From assembly GCF_002741945.1 (NCBI RefSeq), contig NZ_MDVN01000023.1, positions 186,001-250,000 on the forward strand: 64,000 nucleotides of DNA, in the 5' to 3' direction. Source of the stretch: Gaetbulibacter sp. 4G1. Its GTDB lineage: Bacteria > Bacteroidota > Bacteroidia > Flavobacteriales > Flavobacteriaceae. Position numbers and translations under genes: made by a program. This document shows positions 18,714 through 27,016 of this stretch, one piece after another; positions within the stretch are counted from its first letter, which is position 1; each line of letters starts with the position of its first letter. The notes beneath the pieces were generated by a model, which had not been told where the DNA came from, made no database searches, and worked only from the letters and a program-made list of their open reading frames with translations.

Positions 18714-19418
18714 ATGATTCGTAAATTTTTAGCAGTCTTCTTAATATTCAACCTTACTGCTTGTGCAGAATTACAAGAAATAGCGAAACAATTACCTCAA
18801 AGCGGAGGTATTGGAAATGCAGAAATAGCATCTGGATTACGACAAGCTTTAGATTTTGGTATAGACAAACAAGTTACTAAATTAACGCAAACCGATGGTT
18901 TTTTTAAAAATGAACTGGTTAAAATATTATTACCTGAAGAATTACAAAAAGTTGATAAAGCACTTAGAGATATAGGCTTAAGCAAATTAGCTGACGAGGG
19001 TTTAAAAGTACTTAATAGAGCTGCTGAAGATGCTGTAAAAGAAGCAACGCCTATTTTTGTTGACGCCGTTAAAGGAATTACGTTTGCAGATGCTAAAAAT
19101 ATTTTACTGGGAAACAATGATGCAGCAACGCAGTATTTAACGAGTAAAACTCAAACCGCTTTATACAATAAATTTAATCCTGTTATAAAGAATTCGTTTT
19201 CTAAAGTTGGTGCTGATGAAATTTGGAATAACTTAATAAACAAATACAATAGCATTCCTTTTACAAATAATGTAAACCCAGACTTAACTGATTATGTTAC
19301 TGGAGAAGCTTTAAAAGGCGTTTACACTATGATTGCTGTTGAAGAAAAAGAAATACGTACAAAACTATCGTCTAGAACAACTGATTTATTGAAGAAAGTT
19401 TTTGCGTTACAAGATTAG
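18714..19418 (+). CDS. DUF4197 lipoprotein
   Basis: A 234-residue protein with a short lipoprotein signal (FLAVFLIFNLTACAE, lipobox Cys17). The mature protein is all-helical and matches DUF4197: GLRQALDFGIDKQVTKL near residue 41, LPEELQKVDKALRDIGLSKL, TFADAKNILLGNNDAATQYL, and ALKGVYTMIAVEEKEIR near the end. The family has no assigned function and is found in many Bacteroidota and Proteobacteria. It is followed by a small lipoprotein gene 38 bases downstream. Confidence 0.85.
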   Translation: MIRKFLAVFLIFNLTACAELQEIAKQLPQSGGIGNAEIASGLRQALDFGIDKQVTKLTQTDGFFKNELVKILLPEELQKVDKALRDIGLSKLADEGLKVLNRAAEDAVKEATPIFVDAVKGITFADAKNILLGNNDAATQYLTSKTQTALYNKFNPVIKNSFSKVGADEIWNNLINKYNSIPFTNNVNPDLTDYVTGEALKGVYTMIAVEEKEIRTKLSSRTTDLLKKVFALQD

Positions 19419-19436
19419 AGGTTATTTATATATCTA

Positions 19437-19452
19437 GTTAACTATAGTTAAC
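19437..19452. promoter_or_regulatory. 16-base perfect palindrome just upstream of a start codon
   Basis: GTTAACTATAGTTAAC is its own reverse complement and ends 4 bases before the ATG at 19457. It could be an operator or simply an RNA hairpin at the translation start. No regulator gene is adjacent. Confidence 0.4.
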
Positions 19453-19456
19453 ACAA

Positions 19457-19999
19457 ATGAAAAAAATAATTACTTTACTAATTTTTAGTTTATGCTTTAT
19501 AAGTTGTAATAAGTCTGAAAAAAAAATAGCATATAATGCCACTCAAGAAGCTAGAATTAAATGCTCAGAGAATGGTTGTCAAGGAATTTACGAAGGAGCT
19601 GAATTTATAAATGGGTCAGACATTGCTCACCAGTTCTCTAATAAAATGTCTAATGTAGTAGGTAATAAATTAAAAGAGTTATATAACTCTAAAAAATACA
19701 AAAAAGTAGATTTTTCAAAAATCGACATGACGACTCAAGGAATGGGCTCTGGGCATGTTATTTACAAATTATCAATTCCATTTATTTCTGTTCAAGAAAA
19801 ATGTAATGCATATACATCTTTCGATCATGTTGGTGGTTGGAATCATAGTCCAGCTCTATCTGAGAGGGAATTACAGTTAAAAAAGGCTTTAATGAAAGGC
19901 CATAAGTTAAATATTAGCGACTTAAAAACTACCCCAGAAGGGTTACAAGAATATTGGATTCAATGGAAAAACAAAAAAGTCCAGTTTGATTGTAAATAA
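19457..19999 (+). CDS. Small lipoprotein, hypothetical
   Basis: A 180-residue protein with a lipoprotein signal (LLIFSLCFISCNKSE). The mature sequence has several cysteines (IKCSENGCQGIYEGAEF, EKCNAYTSFDHVGGW, VQFDCK) that could pair in the periplasm. No known family. It follows the DUF4197 gene on the same strand and is preceded by the palindrome at 19437-19452. Confidence 0.65.
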   Translation: MKKIITLLIFSLCFISCNKSEKKIAYNATQEARIKCSENGCQGIYEGAEFINGSDIAHQFSNKMSNVVGNKLKELYNSKKYKKVDFSKIDMTTQGMGSGHVIYKLSIPFISVQEKCNAYTSFDHVGGWNHSPALSERELQLKKALMKGHKLNISDLKTTPEGLQEYWIQWKNKKVQFDCK

Positions 20000-20040
20000 A
20001 CTACATTCAAAAATAAAATACTTTTTAAAAAAGGAAGCAA

Positions 20041-20547
20041 CTATTCAACCTTCCTATACAACCCATCAAAAGCCACAGTAATATCTTTATCATTGGTAAT
20101 AGTTTCCCAATACTGTCGTACTGAACCATCATCGTTTAAAGTCCAAGTTACACGATGGTAAAACGGGTTCCCATCTTTATTTTTGACCTCATCAGTTTTT
20201 AAAATCATTTGATTACCAGCTCTATTGCCCTTTAAATGTAAACTTCCTCCTTTATTATCAATCCAAATTTGTTCCCATTGTTTGGTTTTTGCATTATAAA
20301 AATTGTTGCTTGTTCCTGTAAAGTTTCCTTTAGCACTTGTCCAGTTTTCACGAAGAATACAGTTATCTTGAATTTTATCAATCTTATTTGTTCCAGCTGC
20401 TGTTCCATCTGGATTAGTTACATTCCAATTGCCAATCCAAAAATCAAATTCAGAATGTTTTTCGGTACAACACCCACAATTGTTATTCTGTGAGAAGCTA
20501 GATATCACAAAAAATAAAAGCGCTACTGTATTTATTAAAGTCTTCAT
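20041..20547 (-). CDS. Secreted DUF1579-like protein
   Basis: A 168-residue protein with a Sec signal (NTVALLFFVISSFSQ). The mature part opens with EFDFWIGNWNVTNPDG, the hallmark of DUF1579-like/THAP4-type beta-barrel proteins in which FWxGxW begins the first strand. It continues with ILRENWTSAKGNFTGTS and WIDNKGGSLHLKG. These are small ligand-binding barrels of unknown substrate. Single gene. Confidence 0.75.
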   Translation of the reverse strand: MKTLINTVALLFFVISSFSQNNNCGCCTEKHSEFDFWIGNWNVTNPDGTAAGTNKIDKIQDNCILRENWTSAKGNFTGTSNNFYNAKTKQWEQIWIDNKGGSLHLKGNRAGNQMILKTDEVKNKDGNPFYHRVTWTLNDDGSVRQYWETITNDKDITVAFDGLYRKVE

Positions 20548-20724
20548 GTTAATATAGTTTAGTTAGTGTTTTAAAGTTATTGAATACTCATTAAACATAA
20601 ATCTATATTAACAAAACATTACAATAATTACATCTGTATTAGTTCATTAAAAAAATAGTCGGTAGCTACTTTTTATTTTTAAATAAAAAATGTATATTTA
20701 ATAGCTTGATTTTCAAATAGTAAA

Positions 20725-20922
20725 ATGGACAGAATTGATATTATAAAAAGCAATCAAACAAAACTCAGCAAACGCTATAAAGAACTTGTTGAGCAGGCTT
20801 ATAATTTTCGTCAAACTGATTCTGCTTTAAGCGATATTTCTGAATACAGAGCTATAAAACTTCTAAACAAACTTAACAGGTTAAAATATTTATCTAGAGA
20901 GTTAAGTCAACCCGTTTTATAA
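20725..20922 (+). CDS. Small helical protein, hypothetical
   Basis: A 65-residue protein, entirely charged helix (QTKLSKRYKELVEQAYNFRQ, KLLNKLNRLKYLSRELSQ), with no signal or membrane segment. The frame is intact and starts with ATG after an AT-rich spacer. Function unknown. Confidence 0.5.
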   Translation: MDRIDIIKSNQTKLSKRYKELVEQAYNFRQTDSALSDISEYRAIKLLNKLNRLKYLSRELSQPVL

Positions 20923-20998
20923 ATTTAGCAATTTTTTAACTTTTCCATCACATCTAAAAGACTGATATACACGTACTTTATATATAAAAAAGAACGTT

Positions 20999-21145
20999 AT
21001 GAGTCCACATTTTTGTAGAGTTGGTAAAATTAAGCCCAACTTAAGTAAATTAATTAGCTTAAAAGAATTAGAAAATAAAATTGCAAATTTTGTAGATGAT
21101 GCTACTAAAGTGCATTATTCTGAAGATTTAAACGGAGCATTTTAA
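20999..21145 (+). CDS. Possible 48-residue small protein
   Basis: An ATG-started frame with stop at 21143-21145, overlapping the 3' end of the convergent metal-receptor gene by 41 bases. The peptide starts MSPHFCRVGKIKPNLSKLIS and contains a KELENKIANFVDDATK helix. No family recognised. Weak support. Confidence 0.25.
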   Translation: MSPHFCRVGKIKPNLSKLISLKELENKIANFVDDATKVHYSEDLNGAF

Positions 21146-21917
21146 AATACGCAAAAGCTTTTGTAAGTCTTGACCCGTACCAAGAAAACATTTCTCCATC
21201 TACCAACTCAATGGTTGCATTGGGATAAAACTCTTGCAATTCTCTTTTATGAGAGTTTTTAAAAGGAAACGGTTCGCTCGATAATAAAATTACATCTACA
21301 CTTTTATTAATTGGCACATTAATAAGTTCAATTTCTGGATAACGCTTTTTGGTTGTGTAAACATTTTCTAACTTATTTAAATTCAGCACATGATTAATAA
21401 ACGTATCATTTGCCGCTACCATCCAAGGTTTTCTCCAAATAAAATAAGCTACTTTTAACGTAGGTTTCTTTAAAATAAAAGCTTTAAACCCGCTAATTTC
21501 TTCCTTAATTTTAGTTACAATTTTTATTGCTTCTTTCTTTTTGTTAAAAAGTGTTCCGTATTGATTAATTAACTCAAGGCTATCTTCTATATTAAAAATA
21601 TCAGACACATGAACATTGCAAACTTGCTTGCAGGCTTCAACAATTTCTTTAGTGTTTTCTTCTTTATTACAAAGAATAATATCTGGTTTTAAACTTACTA
21701 TTTTATCAATATGAATTTGCTTTGTTCCTCCAACTATCTGCTTTTCCTTTTTTAAATGAATAGGATGTACACAAAACTTAGTAATACCAACAATATTATT
21801 CTCTAAACCTATATCGACAAGTAGTTCGGTTTGACTAGGCACTAAAGACACTATACGTTTAGGAAGGCTTTTAAAATGAAGCACTCTGTTTAGTTGGTCT
21901 TGGATTTGTATTGCCAT
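21105..21917 (-). CDS. Helical-backbone metal receptor / BtuF-like protein without signal peptide
   Basis: A 270-residue protein with the class III periplasmic-binding fold used by B12 and haem/siderophore receptors: RIVSLVPSQTELLVDIG at the start, IVGITKFCVHP, KIVSLKPDIILCNKEEN, and a C-terminal lobe with VILLSSEPFPFKNSHKREL. Unlike BtuF it has no signal peptide or lipobox, and no permease or ATPase gene is adjacent, so it may act in the cytoplasm. A B12 link would fit icmF in the same window but is only inference. Transcribed away from pyrF with a 64-base gap. Confidence 0.78.
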   Translation of the reverse strand: MAIQIQDQLNRVLHFKSLPKRIVSLVPSQTELLVDIGLENNIVGITKFCVHPIHLKKEKQIVGGTKQIHIDKIVSLKPDIILCNKEENTKEIVEACKQVCNVHVSDIFNIEDSLELINQYGTLFNKKKEAIKIVTKIKEEISGFKAFILKKPTLKVAYFIWRKPWMVAANDTFINHVLNLNKLENVYTTKKRYPEIELINVPINKSVDVILLSSEPFPFKNSHKRELQEFYPNATIELVDGEMFSWYGSRLTKAFAYFKMLRLNLQNNAL

Positions 21918-21981
21918 TGCGAAGAAAGTTTATAATTTTCTGTGGTAATCTTACAATCGTTTGTAGACTCCCACTTCATTT

Positions 21982-22809
21982 TCAAGACTTGGAATGACAA
22001 TCCAGTTCAACAGCCATTTGCTTTTGAAGCTCCTCAGCTTTTATAGCTGCAGCTTCTGCAAAATCTTTTTCTTTTGAAGCATAAATTATACCGCGAGATG
22101 AATTAATAAGTAATCCAATTTGTGAATTCATACCATATTTACAAACCTCTTGCAAATTTCCTCCTTGCGTCCCTACTCCAGGAACTAACAAAAAACTTTC
22201 TGGAATAATTTGTCTAATATCAGCTAAGAATTCAGCCTTTGTAGCTCCTACTACATACATTAAGTTTTTTGAATTCTCCCAAGTTTTTGAGGTCTCTAAA
22301 ACTTGCTTATATAACTCCTTTCCATCAATAGTTTTGGTCTGAAAATCGAAAGCTCCTTGGTTTGATGTCAGTGCTAAAAGGATGGTATGTTTATCTTTAA
22401 AAGCCAAAAAAGGCTCAACAGAATCTTTTCCCATATATGGGGCAACCGTAACAGAATCGAACGCCAAATCTTCTAAAAAAGCTTTAGCATACATCGTACT
22501 CGTATTACCAATATCACCACGTTTTGCATCAGCAATAGTAAAAATTTCTGGATGATTTTTGTTTAAATAATGAATTGTTCTTTCTAAAGATTTCCAACCT
22601 TTCAATCCATAAGCTTCGTAAAATGCCGTATTGGGCTTATACGCCACACATAAATGATGTGTAGTATCAATAATGGCTTTGTTGAATGCAAATATTGGAT
22701 CTTCTTCTTGTAAAAGATATTCAGGAATTTTATTTAAATCAACATCTAATCCTATACATAGAAAAGATTTCTTTTTTTTGATTTCTTGAACTAGTTGATT
22801 TGTAGTCAT
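21982..22809 (-). CDS. pyrF: Orotidine-5'-phosphate decarboxylase
   Basis: A 275-residue enzyme that converts OMP to UMP, the last step of pyrimidine synthesis. It belongs to the longer type 2 (Mycobacterium-like) PyrF group: [13 protein letters not shown] at the N-terminus, the catalytic [18 protein letters not shown] with Asp-Lys-Asp, and the phosphate-binding VPGVGTQGG loop. It directly follows the signal peptidase gene: its ATG (22809) abuts the peptidase stop codon. The order prfA-lepB-pyrF is a recurrent flavobacterial arrangement. Confidence 0.95.
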   Translation of the reverse strand: MTTNQLVQEIKKKKSFLCIGLDVDLNKIPEYLLQEEDPIFAFNKAIIDTTHHLCVAYKPNTAFYEAYGLKGWKSLERTIHYLNKNHPEIFTIADAKRGDIGNTSTMYAKAFLEDLAFDSVTVAPYMGKDSVEPFLAFKDKHTILLALTSNQGAFDFQTKTIDGKELYKQVLETSKTWENSKNLMYVVGATKAEFLADIRQIIPESFLLVPGVGTQGGNLQEVCKYGMNSQIGLLINSSRGIIYASKEKDFAEAAAIKAEELQKQMAVELDCHSKS

Positions 22810-23490
22810 CTAAAATTGAAATATTAATGTTCCTTTTATATTTTCTTCGTCAACAAAACCTCTATATCTTGAATCTAAAGAATTATCTCTATTATCACCC
22901 ATAAAAAAGTATTTGCCTTTTGGCAAAAAAATTGGTCCAAAATTATTTTCATCCCAACCCAAAACACCTGAAAATAAATCTTTTGATAAATTATCTGTAT
23001 TGTAGTTTAAAGAACGATTCATTTTAATTGGAAGTTTTTCAGCAAAATCTTCATCTAGAAACACATAAACTGAGTCTTTTACTTTATAAGTTTCATAAAA
23101 ATAAAAAGATTCGTCTTTAGTAAATTCATTTTTAATATGGGTTTCGAAAAAAGTCTTATCAACTAAATACCTATATCTTAAATTTAAACCTTCATCTATA
23201 TTTACATCATTAACATAAATGATTCCATTTTTACATTCAAGTTTATCATTTGGTAATGCAATTAGCCTTTTAACAATTGTATAACCTCTTAAACTATCAG
23301 AAAATTTAAAATACGCAAAGTCTAAAGCTTTAGGCTTCACTAAATTTGATCCAATAAACCGCGATCCTAATTTCAAATTCGGCTCATTTGATGTAGAAGG
23401 GATATTAAAAAAGCTTAAAGCTCCAAAAAGTTTTAAAAGCACAAATAAAATTGCAACGCCAATTAATATATTTCTACCAATTTTCTTCAT
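22810..23490 (-). CDS. lepB: Type I signal peptidase (S26), divergent
   Basis: A 226-residue inner-membrane serine protease with one N-terminal helix (residues 7-27). Active-site boxes are recognisable: box B PSTSNEP with the nucleophile at Ser34, box D YTIVKRLIALPND with the general base at Lys74, and box E FFMGDNRDNSLDSRYRG. Box B has Asn where SPases normally have Met after the serine. ATG chosen at 23490. The frame to 23514 would run through the prfA terminator hairpin. The gene starts directly after that terminator and runs into pyrF. The symbol is by family; a second SPase may exist elsewhere. Confidence 0.82.
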   Translation of the reverse strand: MKKIGRNILIGVAILFVLLKLFGALSFFNIPSTSNEPNLKLGSRFIGSNLVKPKALDFAYFKFSDSLRGYTIVKRLIALPNDKLECKNGIIYVNDVNIDEGLNLRYRYLVDKTFFETHIKNEFTKDESFYFYETYKVKDSVYVFLDEDFAEKLPIKMNRSLNYNTDNLSKDLFSGVLGWDENNFGPIFLPKGKYFFMGDNRDNSLDSRYRGFVDEENIKGTLIFQF

Positions 23491-23512
23491 AAAAAAGCCT
23501 CTTAAAAGAGGC
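23491..23512 (-). terminator. Terminator between prfA and lepB
   Basis: On the minus strand GCCTCTTTTAAGAGGC (23512-23497) is followed by six T that touch the lepB ATG. It is a compact intrinsic terminator lying entirely in the 30-base gap. Confidence 0.75.
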
Positions 23513-23519
23513 AAAATAT

Positions 23520-24596
23520 TTAAATCACATCATCATTAGCTTTCAACTTTTCAGTGTTTTCAGCTAACATTAATTCGTCAATAATTTTTTGAATATCACC
23601 GTTTATAATATTACTTAAATCGTAAAGTGTTAAACCAATTCTGTGATCAGTAACACGACCCTGTGGGTAATTATAGGTTCTAATTTTAGCACTTCTATCG
23701 CCCGAAGTCACCATACTACCTCGTTTTGCAGCGTCTTCTGCATTCTTTATTTCAAGTTCTCTATCATATAAACGAGAACGTAATACTTTAAAAGCCTTTT
23801 CTTTATTTTTATGCTGCGATTTTTGGTCTTGACATTGAGCTACCAAACCTGTTGGAATATGTGTTAATCGTACTGCAGAATATGTGGTATTTACCGATTG
23901 CCCTCCAGGACCAGATGAACAGAAAAAATCAATACGCACATCTTTTGGGTTAATTTCTACATCAAACTCTTCTGCTTCAGGAAAAACCATACAAGTTGCA
24001 GCACTTGTGTGCACACGTCCTTGAGTTTCGGTTTGTGGCACACGCTGTACACGATGTACTCCTGCTTCAAACTTTAAAGTACCATAAACATCTTCGCCAG
24101 AAACTTCAAACTGAATTTCTTTAAAACCACCATTTGTACCTTCACTAAAATCTACAGTACTAACTTTCCATCCTTTACTTTCGCAATACTTTGTATACAT
24201 TCTAAACAAATCTCCAGCAAAAATACTCGCTTCATCTCCGCCAGTTCCTGCTCTTAATTCTACAACAGCATTTTTAGAATCTTCAGGGTCTTTTGGTATT
24301 AAAAGCACTCTAATCTCTTCTTCTAATTTAGGAATGCCTTCTTTAGCTTCATCATACTGCATTTTAGCCATTTCTACCATTTCTTCATCACTACCATCTG
24401 CAATAATAGATTCTGCTTCAGCTAAATTGTCGGTTAGCTCTATATATTGTTCTCGCTTATCCATAAGAATTCGCAAGTCTTTATACTCTCTATTAAGTTC
24501 AACATAACGCTTTTGGTCAGTAATTATATCGGGTTGAATAATTAAATCGCTAACCTCATCAAAACGCTGTTTTACTATTTGTAATTTCTCTAACAT
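23520..24596 (-). CDS. prfA: Peptide chain release factor 1
   Basis: A 358-residue class I release factor that recognises UAA/UAG and triggers peptide release. It carries the GGQ catalytic loop in [16 protein letters not shown] and the RF1-type domain 2 segment with [17 protein letters not shown]. The coiled N-terminal domain and C-terminal [17 protein letters not shown] are intact. Length and motifs are those of RF1 rather than RF2. First gene of the prfA-lepB-pyrF cluster, separated from lepB by an intrinsic terminator. Confidence 0.96.
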   Translation of the reverse strand: MLEKLQIVKQRFDEVSDLIIQPDIITDQKRYVELNREYKDLRILMDKREQYIELTDNLAEAESIIADGSDEEMVEMAKMQYDEAKEGIPKLEEEIRVLLIPKDPEDSKNAVVELRAGTGGDEASIFAGDLFRMYTKYCESKGWKVSTVDFSEGTNGGFKEIQFEVSGEDVYGTLKFEAGVHRVQRVPQTETQGRVHTSAATCMVFPEAEEFDVEINPKDVRIDFFCSSGPGGQSVNTTYSAVRLTHIPTGLVAQCQDQKSQHKNKEKAFKVLRSRLYDRELEIKNAEDAAKRGSMVTSGDRSAKIRTYNYPQGRVTDHRIGLTLYDLSNIINGDIQKIIDELMLAENTEKLKANDDVI

Positions 24597-24713
24597 CTAC
24601 CTTTTTTATAGGTAGCGAAAATACGATAATTTATGAATTTTTAATACTATCCTGACACTCTTATAAATGAATAGTTAGAATATTTTTATACCAAATGCGT
24701 TATTTAAGTAGTT

Positions 24714-25001
24714 ATGCAGCAGTTATTTTCAATATTCATATTTTACAGACCACTAATTTTATGGTCTTTTGGAATTAATACACTGCTTTCTTTTTTAAAA
24801 TATGAAATCGTTCCAATTTTAATTGTAAAGCTATTATTAGTTGCCTTTTTGTGGTATTTTTTAAATGAAACAAATGCAAAAAGAAAATTAATTTTTTATA
24901 AAAATTTAGGCATCTCAAGTTTTAAACTATTCTCTTTTTTGTATATTATTGACTTACTTTTTAGTATTCCTTTTCTTTTAATTTTGGGAGAATTTATATG
25001 A
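24714..25001 (+). CDS. Small membrane protein paired with an ABC ATPase
   Basis: A 95-residue protein with three hydrophobic helices (about residues 4-22, 32-48 and 70-92) and a basic loop NETNAKRKLIFYKNLG between helices 2 and 3. It overlaps the downstream ATPase gene by 4 bases (ATGA), a strong sign of coupled translation and joint function. It is much smaller than any canonical ABC permease, so it may work as a multimer or as an anchor. No family recognised. Confidence 0.65.
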   Translation: MQQLFSIFIFYRPLILWSFGINTLLSFLKYEIVPILIVKLLLVAFLWYFLNETNAKRKLIFYKNLGISSFKLFSFLYIIDLLFSIPFLLILGEFI

Positions 25002-25660
25002 TTTTAGAAATAGATAATGTTGAACTTTATTTTAAAGAAAAACGTATTCTAAATGGTATTTATTTAAAGGCAGAAACAGGCGAAGTTACAGGGGTTTTAG
25101 GAAGCAATGGATGTGGCAAAAGCTGTTTACTTAATATTATTTTTGGAAGTTTAAAACCTAAATACAAACTAGTACGAATAAATAATAAACCCATTTTAAA
25201 GCCTTTATTCCAAACAAAATTAGTAGCGTATTTACCTCAACACAACTTTATTCCAGGAGCGCTAAAATTAAAAACGATTTTCACAATTTTCAAAGTCTCT
25301 TGGAAGGATTTTATAAATGATTTTGATTCATTTAGTATTTATATGAATTCTAAATTTAATAAACTATCAGGTGGCGAACGTCGTTTAATAGAAACTTATA
25401 TTATCCTAAAAAGCAACAGCAAAATTGTTTTGTTGGACGAACCTTTTTCTCACTTAGCTCCTTTAAATATTGAAAAAATAAAAGCTTTAATTTCTGAAGA
25501 AAAACAAAACAAAGCAATCATTATAACTGATCATATGTACAGGCAGATTATTGATGTTTCTGACAATATTTATTTTTTAAAAGGAGGTAGCTCAAAAATC
25601 ATTAAAGATTTAAAAGAACTTGAAGATTATAAATACCTAAACATGAACACCTTTGAATAG
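24998..25660 (+). CDS. ABC transporter ATP-binding protein
   Basis: A 220-residue ATPase with Walker A GSNGCGKSC (about residues 36-44), Q-loop YLPQHN, signature LSGGERR, Walker B IVLLDEPFSHLAP and the switch His in IITDHM. It is a single nucleotide-binding domain of the LptB/LivF-like size. Its only nearby partner is the 95-residue membrane protein whose stop overlaps its start. Substrate and direction are unknown. Confidence 0.9.
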   Translation: MILEIDNVELYFKEKRILNGIYLKAETGEVTGVLGSNGCGKSCLLNIIFGSLKPKYKLVRINNKPILKPLFQTKLVAYLPQHNFIPGALKLKTIFTIFKVSWKDFINDFDSFSIYMNSKFNKLSGGERRLIETYIILKSNSKIVLLDEPFSHLAPLNIEKIKALISEEKQNKAIIITDHMYRQIIDVSDNIYFLKGGSSKIIKDLKELEDYKYLNMNTFE

Positions 25661-25834
25661 ATAACCTAGATCACCCCATATAACGCTATAATTTGATCTC
25701 CATAACTGCTTAACATAGCAAGTCAATAAGTAATATTTCTTTCCTCTTAATTTACGTTTATTAGTGTATAATACCGATTATAACCTATAAGGCACGATTA
25801 CAACTTTACAGTTTAAAAAGGGTAATTGCGCACT

Positions 25835-25842
25835 TACATTTG
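25835..25842 (+). promoter_or_regulatory. -7 promoter element for the T9SS cargo gene
   Basis: TACATTTG matches TAnnTTTG and lies 32 bases before the ATG at 25874. This supports that start over the alternative start at 25826, which lies before the promoter box. Confidence 0.5.
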
Positions 25843-25873
25843 TAGTAAATTCAATAATCTTAACTTATTTTTT

Positions 25874-26953
25874 ATGGAAAAACTATACAATTTTATTATC
25901 ATTTTAGGTATTCTTCTTTTTGCTGAAGCTTTATCGGCTCAATGTATAACAAGCAAAGTTGAGAATACATCTGGCACTACTGCTGCATCATATCAATTGA
26001 GCCCAGGTACCAATGAGAAATCTTTTGGACAATCCTTTATAACACCTAGTGTTCCTGGGTCTTTTTCAGCTGTTAGATTTTGGTTAACTGACATGACCCC
26101 AAATCTTGATACACCTAGCAAATACAGTATAAGAATTTATGAAGGTTCTGGAAATACTGGCACACTTGTGGTTAACCAACCTATAAGGGTTAGAAATGCT
26201 GATCAGAATTTAACATTTATATTAGCAACTCCATTTGCATATAATCCAGAGACAACATATACAGCATATGTTCATGGCTCTGGAGGTTGGTCATTTAACA
26301 TTGGAATGAGAGCAGCTTTAAGTAATGTTTTCAATGACGGGGTAGCATGGCAAGATAATACTACTCTATCTGGATTAGACTTTAATTTCACAGTTGAACT
26401 TAGTAACATTTCGCCACCAGATAATCTAGCAGCCACAAGAATTAATGACACATCTGTAAATCTTACTTGGGACAACCAAACAGGCTCAGATAGCTACGAT
26501 TGGGTAGTAGTTAATCAAGGTGGTGACCCAGAAAACCCACTAGATTATGTTGACAATGGAAATACTACAGCCCCAAATGCAATAGCAGCGGGGCTAACAT
26601 TAAATGCCACTTATGATGCTTATGTTAGAGTAAATGCCATTTGTAGTTCAAATTTATTAACATCTTTGTGGTCTTCGGAATTTACTTTTATTCCTAGCAA
26701 TTTGACTGTATTAGGAATTAATAAAACTGATGCTTTTGAAACTAAATTATACCCAAATCCTACTACAGATTATGTAAAGTTAATAAGCAATAATCAAAAT
26801 ATTAAACAATACGCTATTTATAATATATTAGGATCTAAAGTGTCTGAAGGAAAGCTAAATAATAATAAAACTATTAATGTTCAAAATTACACAAATGGTA
26901 TTTACTTTATTCGTTTAGAAAATGGAACTGTTTTTAAACTTATAAAAAAATAA
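25874..26953 (+). CDS. T9SS type A sorting-domain protein with fibronectin-III-like module
   Basis: A 359-residue secreted protein with a Sec signal (FIIILGILLFAEALSAQ). After it comes a beta-sandwich region with SFGQSFITPSVPGSFSAVRF, typical of proteins that hold a DUF4082/choice-of-anchor style domain. A fibronectin type III-like segment follows (PDNLAATRINDTSVNLTWDN to YDAYVRVNAICSS). The C-terminal about 75 residues are the type IX secretion signal (LYPNPTTDYVKL, YNILGSKVSEG, NGIYFIRLENG, ending in KLIKK). It should be exported by T9SS and cell-attached. Ligand unknown. Confidence 0.85.
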   Translation: MEKLYNFIIILGILLFAEALSAQCITSKVENTSGTTAASYQLSPGTNEKSFGQSFITPSVPGSFSAVRFWLTDMTPNLDTPSKYSIRIYEGSGNTGTLVVNQPIRVRNADQNLTFILATPFAYNPETTYTAYVHGSGGWSFNIGMRAALSNVFNDGVAWQDNTTLSGLDFNFTVELSNISPPDNLAATRINDTSVNLTWDNQTGSDSYDWVVVNQGGDPENPLDYVDNGNTTAPNAIAAGLTLNATYDAYVRVNAICSSNLLTSLWSSEFTFIPSNLTVLGINKTDAFETKLYPNPTTDYVKLISNNQNIKQYAIYNILGSKVSEGKLNNNKTINVQNYTNGIYFIRLENGTVFKLIKK

Positions 26954-26970
26954 AAAAGAGTATATTAAGT

Positions 26971-27010
26971 AAAGTATTAAAGCCTATGAACATAGGTTTT
27001 AATACTTTTT
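26971..27010. terminator. Strong bidirectional terminator
   Basis: AAAGTATTAAAGCCTATG, two-base loop, CATAGGTTTTAATACTTT (26971-27008), an 18-bp stem with one G-U pair, then T on one side and A on the other. It serves the convergent T9SS and DUF3078 genes. Confidence 0.85.
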
Positions 27011-27016
27011 TATTGT

